From an uncultured Clostridia bacterium (GTDB taxonomy: Bacteria > Bacillota_A > Clostridia > Oscillospirales > Oscillospiraceae), in contig CASEPH010000308.1 of NCBI GenBank assembly GCA_949289625.1, positions 1-7,724 of the forward strand: a stretch of 7,724 nt of DNA, given 5' to 3'. Both the position numbers and the translations under genes were made by a program. This document shows positions 5,695 to 7,724 of the stretch, in pieces. The notes beneath the pieces are model-generated. The model made no database searches, was not told the origin of the DNA, and was given only the letters and a program-made list of their open reading frames with translations. How positions within the stretch are numbered: the first letter of the stretch is position 1; each line of letters starts with the position of its first letter.

Positions 5695-5903
5695 CCCGCT
5701 TTACCGACAGCCCTTATGAACGCATGATGACACGCAGGCCGGAGGGCGGGAAGGAAACTTCCCGCCCTTCCTCTCTGCCCCCAAGCCACCCCTGCTATGG
5801 CTGTGGGAACTATGGACAACCCTGTGTGGGATTCTGCCACCGGCAGCTGACCGCATGGCTGCGGGAAAGGAGGAACAAAAACCATGAAACTGGTGATCGC
5901 TGA
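5691..5903 (+). CDS. Small four-cysteine protein between CD1107-like gene and topB
   Basis: A 70-residue protein opening MTRFTDSPYERMM, with a short Pro/Ser-rich middle and then C-x2-C-x6-C-x3-C (HPCYGCGNYGQPCVGFCHRQL, residues about 35-49). The four cysteines plus a histidine suggest a structural zinc site. I do not know a named family, though I recall short proteins with a similar TDSPYERMM opening in related elements. Support for a real gene: its ATG overlaps the upstream TGA as ATGA, it fills the whole gap before topB, and its TGA overlaps the topB start by 20 bases, so all three are likely translated in a coupled way. A strong GAAA-loop hairpin lies within its first third. Possible roles are a small DNA- or protein-binding factor, but nothing in the sequence decides. 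Confidence 0.7.
   Translation: MTRFTDSPYERMMTRRPEGGKETSRPSSLPPSHPCYGCGNYGQPCVGFCHRQLTAWLRERRNKNHETGDR
5741..5770 (+). other. Very stable RNA hairpin with GAAA tetraloop inside a coding region
   Basis: A perfect 10-bp stem, GGGCGGGAAG (5744-5753) with CTTCCCGCCC (5758-5767), closes a GAAA loop of the GNRA type. The stem extends to 13 bp (5741-5743 with 5768-5770) with one G-U pair. No clear U-run follows (CTCTCTGCCCC), so it is not a standard terminator. It may modulate translation, RNA stability or the transcript reaching topB. Confidence 0.55.
5866..5873 (+). promoter_or_regulatory. Ribosome binding site AAAGGAGG for topB
   Basis: AAAGGAGG within the end of the small cysteine-protein gene lies 10 bases before ATG 5884 and fixes the topoisomerase start. 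Confidence 0.8.
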
Positions 5904-7724
5904 AAAACCGTCCGTTGCCCAAAGTTTGGCCGCTGTGATTGGGGCCGCCACCCGCAAGGACGGTTATCTGGAGGGAAACGGCTGGTATGTCAGCTGGTGC
6001 CTGGGCCACCTGGCTGGGCTGGCTGACGCTGACACCTATAACCCGGACTACGCCAAGTGGCACTATGACAATCTGCCCATCCTGCTGGAACACTGGCGCT
6101 TTACCATCACCAAGGGCAAACGGGAGCAGTTCGATGTCCTGCGTACCCTTCTGCGTCAGGAGGATGTAACCGAGGTAATCAATGCCTGCGACGCTGGGCG
6201 GGAGGGTGAGTTGATTTTCCGCACAGTGTACTGCATGGCAGGCTGTACCAAACCCATGAAGCGGCTCTGGATTTCCTCAATGGATGATTCCGCCATTCGG
6301 GAGGGCTTTGCAAACCTGCGCCCCGGTGCGGACTATGACGGGCTGCATCAGGCGGCCCTCTGCCGTGCCAAGGCGGACTGGCTGGTGGGGATCAATGCCA
6401 CCCGGCTGTTTTCAGTGTTGTACCACCGGACCCTCAACATCGGGCGCGTCATGTCCCCGACGCTGGCCCTCATTGTCCAGCGGGAGGCCGAGATCGACAC
6501 CTTCAAGCCGGTGCCGTTTTACACGGTCACGCTGGAACTGCCCGGTTTCACCGTTTCCGGGGAGCGCATGGCGGACGAGGCCGCCGCCCAGCAGCTGAAA
6601 ACTGCTTGTCAGGGTGCGACTGCCATAGTGAAAAAGGTGGAGCGCAAGGACAAATCCGAGAAGCCGCCCTCCCTTTATGACCTGACTACCCTCCAACGGG
6701 ACGCCAACCGGCTGTTGGGATACACCGCCCAGCAGACCTTGGACTACCTGCAAAACCTGTATGAAAAGAAGCTCTGCACCTATCCCCGGACGGACAGCCG
6801 CTATCTGACTTCGGATATGGCGGCGAGTCTGTCGGAGTTGGTCCAGCTCACCGCTGGGGAGCTGCCCGTTGCCGCTGGTATGGAGATCTCCTGCGATGCG
6901 GCCCAGGTCATCAACGACAAGAAAGTGACTGACCACCATGCGGTGATCCCTACTCGCAACATCCAGGGCTCGGACCTGTCCGGCCTGCCAGTAGGCGAAA
7001 AGGCGGTGCTGGAGCTGGTGGCCCTGCGGCTGCTGTGCGCTGTGGCCCAGCCCTATACCTTTGTGGAAACCGCCGTTGTTGTGGAGTGCGCTGGTACGGA
7101 GTTTACCGCCAAGGGCCGCACAGTGAAAAATCACGGCTGGCGGGCGCTGGACGCTGCCTACCGTGCTGGGCTGAAAAATGCGGAGTCGGACAAGGAAATC
7201 GAGGACAAGGCTCTTCCGGAGCTGTCTGAAGGTCAGACGCTGCCCCTTTCTGGTGCTGCCGTCAAGGAGGGCAAAACCACCCCGCCCAAGCACTTCACCG
7301 AGGATACGCTGCTTTCCGCGATGGAGACTGCCGGAAAGGACGATATGCCGGACAATGCCGAGCGCAAGGGCCTGGGAACCCCGGCCACCCGCGCCGGTAT
7401 CCTAGAAAAACTGGTGGCCACCGGCTTCCTGGAACGGAAAAAGAGCAAGAAAACCGTACAGCTCATGCCCTCCCATGATGCGGTATCCCTTATCACCGTC
7501 CTGCCGGAGCAGCTGCAATCACCCTTGCTGACTGCCGAGTGGGAGTTCCGGCTGGGCGAGATCGAGCGCGGCGAGCTGGCCCCAGAGGACTTCATGGCCG
7601 GGATCAGCGCCATGCTCCAGGAGCTGGTGAGGACCTATCAGGTCATCAAGGGAACCGAGTATCTGTTCACGCCGCCCCGCGAAGTGGTGGGCAAATGCCC
7701 CCGCTGCGGCGGCGATGTGGCGGA
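5884..7724 (+). CDS. topB: DNA topoisomerase III (TopB-type, type IA), 3' end outside window
   Basis: A type IA topoisomerase that cuts and passes single DNA strands; in conjugative elements it is thought to resolve the topology of transferred or replicating DNA. The frame is open from ATG 5884 to the window edge, giving 613 visible residues. The N-terminal Toprim domain begins MKLVIAEKPSVA (E7) and contains NACDAGREGELIF (residues 100-112), with D103, E107 and E109. The NIGRVMSPTL block is near residues 186-195. The catalytic tyrosine is Y300 in TYPRTDSRYL. Further type IA motifs are VTDHHAVIPT and GLGTPATRA. A zinc-ribbon start, CPRCGGDV (C605, C608), lies at the edge. The Toprim DxDxE reads D-A-G-R-E, so the second aspartate is replaced by glycine; this variant is, as I recall, common in mobile-element TopB. 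The start overlaps the upstream gene by 20 bases. Confidence 0.95.
   Translation, partial: MKLVIAEKPSVAQSLAAVIGAATRKDGYLEGNGWYVSWCLGHLAGLADADTYNPDYAKWHYDNLPILLEHWRFTITKGKREQFDVLRTLLRQEDVTEVINACDAGREGELIFRTVYCMAGCTKPMKRLWISSMDDSAIREGFANLRPGADYDGLHQAALCRAKADWLVGINATRLFSVLYHRTLNIGRVMSPTLALIVQREAEIDTFKPVPFYTVTLELPGFTVSGERMADEAAAQQLKTACQGATAIVKKVERKDKSEKPPSLYDLTTLQRDANRLLGYTAQQTLDYLQNLYEKKLCTYPRTDSRYLTSDMAASLSELVQLTAGELPVAAGMEISCDAAQVINDKKVTDHHAVIPTRNIQGSDLSGLPVGEKAVLELVALRLLCAVAQPYTFVETAVVVECAGTEFTAKGRTVKNHGWRALDAAYRAGLKNAESDKEIEDKALPELSEGQTLPLSGAAVKEGKTTPPKHFTEDTLLSAMETAGKDDMPDNAERKGLGTPATRAGILEKLVATGFLERKKSKKTVQLMPSHDAVSLITVLPEQLQSPLLTAEWEFRLGEIERGELAPEDFMAGISAMLQELVRTYQVIKGTEYLFTPPREVVGKCPRCGGDVA

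Noticed and set aside
6412..7293. 293-codon open frame on the minus strand
   Set aside because: Lies opposite topB, whose catalytic motifs are intact throughout. No recognisable domain or ribosome site supports it.

Overview
The window is one continuous stretch of plus-strand genes from the transfer region of an integrative conjugative element. It is of the Tn1549 / Clostridioides difficile CTn type and most likely comes from a gut Clostridia host (Oscillospiraceae or Lachnospiraceae-like). The basis is the gene set and its order: a VirB4-type ATPase, a CHAP-domain membrane protein, a DUF4315 coiled-coil protein, a CD1107-like (DUF4366) membrane protein and a TopB-type topoisomerase III. Strong Shine-Dalgarno sites, dense gene overlap and mostly GC-rich codons fit this. 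The exact species cannot be read from the sequence.

Layout: 2-1042 is the C-terminal part of the VirB4-like ATPase, cut by the window edge. 1071-1868 is a beta-class amino-methyltransferase. 1865-2242 is a small unrecognised protein. 2235-3944 is a membrane-anchored CHAP cell-wall hydrolase. 3964-4686 is a PAPS-reductase-like PP-loop protein that appears to start at CTG. 4692-4949 is DUF4315. 4939-5694 is the CD1107-like secreted/membrane protein. 5691-5903 is a 70-residue four-cysteine protein. 5884 to the window end is topoisomerase III, cut at its zinc ribbon. No gap exceeds 28 bases. I see no internal promoter, tRNA, rRNA, CRISPR array, insertion sequence or attachment site.

How the parts work together (family knowledge plus inference): the VirB4 ATPase powers the mating channel, the CHAP protein opens peptidoglycan for it, DUF4315 and CD1107-like proteins are accessory transfer proteins of unknown mechanism, and TopB handles the topology of the transferred DNA. 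Two genes look like cargo set among these core genes: the methyltransferase and the PP-loop protein. Sampled stretches of both are more AT-rich than the flanking transfer genes. Together they are candidates for a DNA-modification or anti-restriction function, but that is a hypothesis.

Most unusual points: (1) the PP-loop gene lacks ATG/GTG/TTG before its nucleotide-binding motif, but has CTG correctly spaced after GGAGG; (2) a perfect 9-bp GC hairpin followed by TTTT lies on the codons of that motif, 39 bases after the CHAP stop; (3) a second very stable hairpin with a GAAA loop lies inside the small cysteine-protein gene just upstream of topB.
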